From positions 62,001 through 126,000 of the forward strand of contig NZ_JAMBON010000004.1 of NCBI RefSeq assembly GCF_023715655.1: a stretch of 64,000 bases of DNA, read 5' to 3'. The first letter of the stretch is position 1, and every line of letters begins with the position of its first letter. The translations under genes and the position numbers were made by a program. This stretch comes from Oceanobacillus luteolus (GTDB taxonomy: Bacteria; Bacillota; Bacilli; Bacillales; Amphibacillaceae). This document shows, piece after piece, positions 62,927-64,000 of this stretch. The notes beneath the pieces were generated by a model that ran no database searches, was not told the DNA's origin, and saw nothing but the letters and a program-made list of their open reading frames with translations.

Positions 62927-63923
62927 TTGCTTCACCCTCCTTACCTTCCTCCGGGAAGTAAAACTTACTATGACAGGTGCAACGAACGTAATGTCCAGGT
63001 GAAACCTCATGCAGTACTGGATTCTCTTCATGGGCAGATTCGTCTATCCACGGAATACGTGCAGCAAATCGGCAACCCGTCCGAGGCAAGTTCTTCAATG
63101 ATGGAACAATTCCTTGTATCACGTGCAGCTTATCCTGCCCTTCCGTAGGTACAGAATTTAATAATGATCTCGTATAAGGATGTAACGGATTTTCAAATAA
63201 GGTATGTACTTCTGCAACCTCTACAATTTCTCCTGCATACATGACCGCGACTCTATCGGCCATCTCCGCAACTACACCAAGATCATGCGTAATTAAAATG
63301 ATTCCTGCATCCATTTCCTCTTTCAATTTGTGGATTAGATCAAGGATTTGCGCCTGAATCGTAACATCAAGAGCTGTAGTCGGTTCGTCTGCAATTAATA
63401 ATTGTGGTTTGTTTGCAATCGCAATAGCGATGACGACACGTTGTCTCATACCACCAGATAGTTCATGGGGATATTGCTGATAAACATGTTCGGGACGTGG
63501 AATCCCTACTAAATTCAATAATTCAATTACACGATCGTAACGTTGTTTCTTCGACATTTGTGGGCGGTGGAGCACTAATGTTTCCCCAATCTGTGCACCA
63601 ATCTCCATCAACGGATTGAGAGCAGTGAGTGGATCCTGAAAAATCATTGAGAGGCTGTCCCCGCGTAATTTGTTCAATTCATTAGTAGATGCTTTCACTA
63701 AGTCAGTATCTTCCAGGTTGATCTTTCCTTCAATTTTCGCACGGTTATGTAATCTCATAATGGAAAATGCCAGTGCACTTTTTCCTGATCCGGACTCACC
63801 AACAATTCCCAAAACTTCATTTCTATTTACAGTTAAAGATACATTATCTACTGCTGCATAATACCCGTCGCCTATTCGAAATGAAGTGGTCAAATTCTCT
63901 ATTTCTAGTAATCTGTTACTCAA
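62913..63923 (-). CDS. oppD: Oligopeptide ABC transporter ATPase OppD
   Basis: 336-aa ATPase: GESGSGKSA, LSGGMRQRVVIAIAI, LIADEPTTALD. The C-terminal region has the HPYTRSLLNSVP motif and a Cys cluster (GCRFAAR, CTCHSKF) that forms the iron-sulfur site in related dipeptide and oligopeptide ATPases. The Walker A ends in KSA rather than KST, usual for OppD. TTG start eight bases after GGGGG. First gene of the operon in the window. Confidence 0.92.
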   Translation of the reverse strand: MSNRLLEIENLTTSFRIGDGYYAAVDNVSLTVNRNEVLGIVGESGSGKSALAFSIMRLHNRAKIEGKINLEDTDLVKASTNELNKLRGDSLSMIFQDPLTALNPLMEIGAQIGETLVLHRPQMSKKQRYDRVIELLNLVGIPRPEHVYQQYPHELSGGMRQRVVIAIAIANKPQLLIADEPTTALDVTIQAQILDLIHKLKEEMDAGIILITHDLGVVAEMADRVAVMYAGEIVEVAEVHTLFENPLHPYTRSLLNSVPTEGQDKLHVIQGIVPSLKNLPRTGCRFAARIPWIDESAHEENPVLHEVSPGHYVRCTCHSKFYFPEEGKEGEANGAS

Positions 63924-64000
63924 AATGTAATCCCCCTAGCTAACAAATTTCTAAATCAACGAATGACCATTACCTAAGGGCCATAAAAACTATCAGTTTA

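Overview
The window is a low-GC chromosomal segment of an endospore-forming member of the Bacillaceae, most like the Oceanobacillus/Virgibacillus group. The evidence is gene content (argCJBD, cydABS plus cydDC, cvfB, ypsA, ytaF, a CotD-type coat protein), strong AGGAGG ribosome sites with frequent TTG/GTG starts, and three promoters with the CATANNNTA signature of mother-cell sporulation sigma factors. The genus is an inference. There is no rRNA, prophage, transposase or CRISPR locus.

Layout. 0-5 kb: queG, a tRNA-Gly(UCC), D-amino acid aminotransferase and an S9 peptidase. 5-9.3 kb: the arginine operon argCJBD behind a promoter with two ArgR-type boxes. 9.4-17 kb: a lipid-tail-anchored alpha/beta hydrolase, an ABC exporter resembling the linearmycin-resistance transporter LnrLMN, a cluster of long palindromic elements, ctaG and a LnrJK-like two-component system. 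17-21.7 kb: an SDR reductase, small membrane proteins, a probable 6S RNA, a HEPN-like/CBS protein, OsmC and an NRDE protein. 21.7-29.9 kb: cytochrome bd oxidase (cydA, cydB and the tiny cydS), convergent with its assembly exporter cydDC, then a divergent TetR regulator and a metallo-hydrolase with twin operators. 30-42 kb: universal stress, acyltransferase, carbonic anhydrase, MFS, lipoprotein, an AAC(6')-like acetyltransferase, one-carbon folate genes (fhs, fau), ypsA, cotD, an ABC exporter and a Dph6-like PP-loop protein. 42-58 kb: mscL, a SulP transporter, cold-shock protein, Mn-pyrophosphatase, DinB/FAD oxidase pair, cupin, ferredoxin, NERD protein, ytaF, AEC transporter, cvfB, PepF-like peptidase and a HAD phosphatase. 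58-64 kb: an oligopeptide ABC transporter operon oppDFBCA.

The most unusual feature is a set of three intergenic tandem arrays (about 24.5, 45.0 and 50.5 kb). Their sequences differ, but all have the same 52-bp period, about five turns of B-DNA, and each unit carries a short inverted repeat. In the second array one stem pair changes in a compensated way (G-C to A-T). In the third array two unit types alternate. Two of the arrays lie where transcription entering from flanking genes should be stopped by terminators, which favours a DNA-level role. A separate family of about 115-bp palindromes lies at 1.26 and 14.0-14.4 kb.

All coordinates and motifs were read by eye; homology calls come from remembered family features, not searches.
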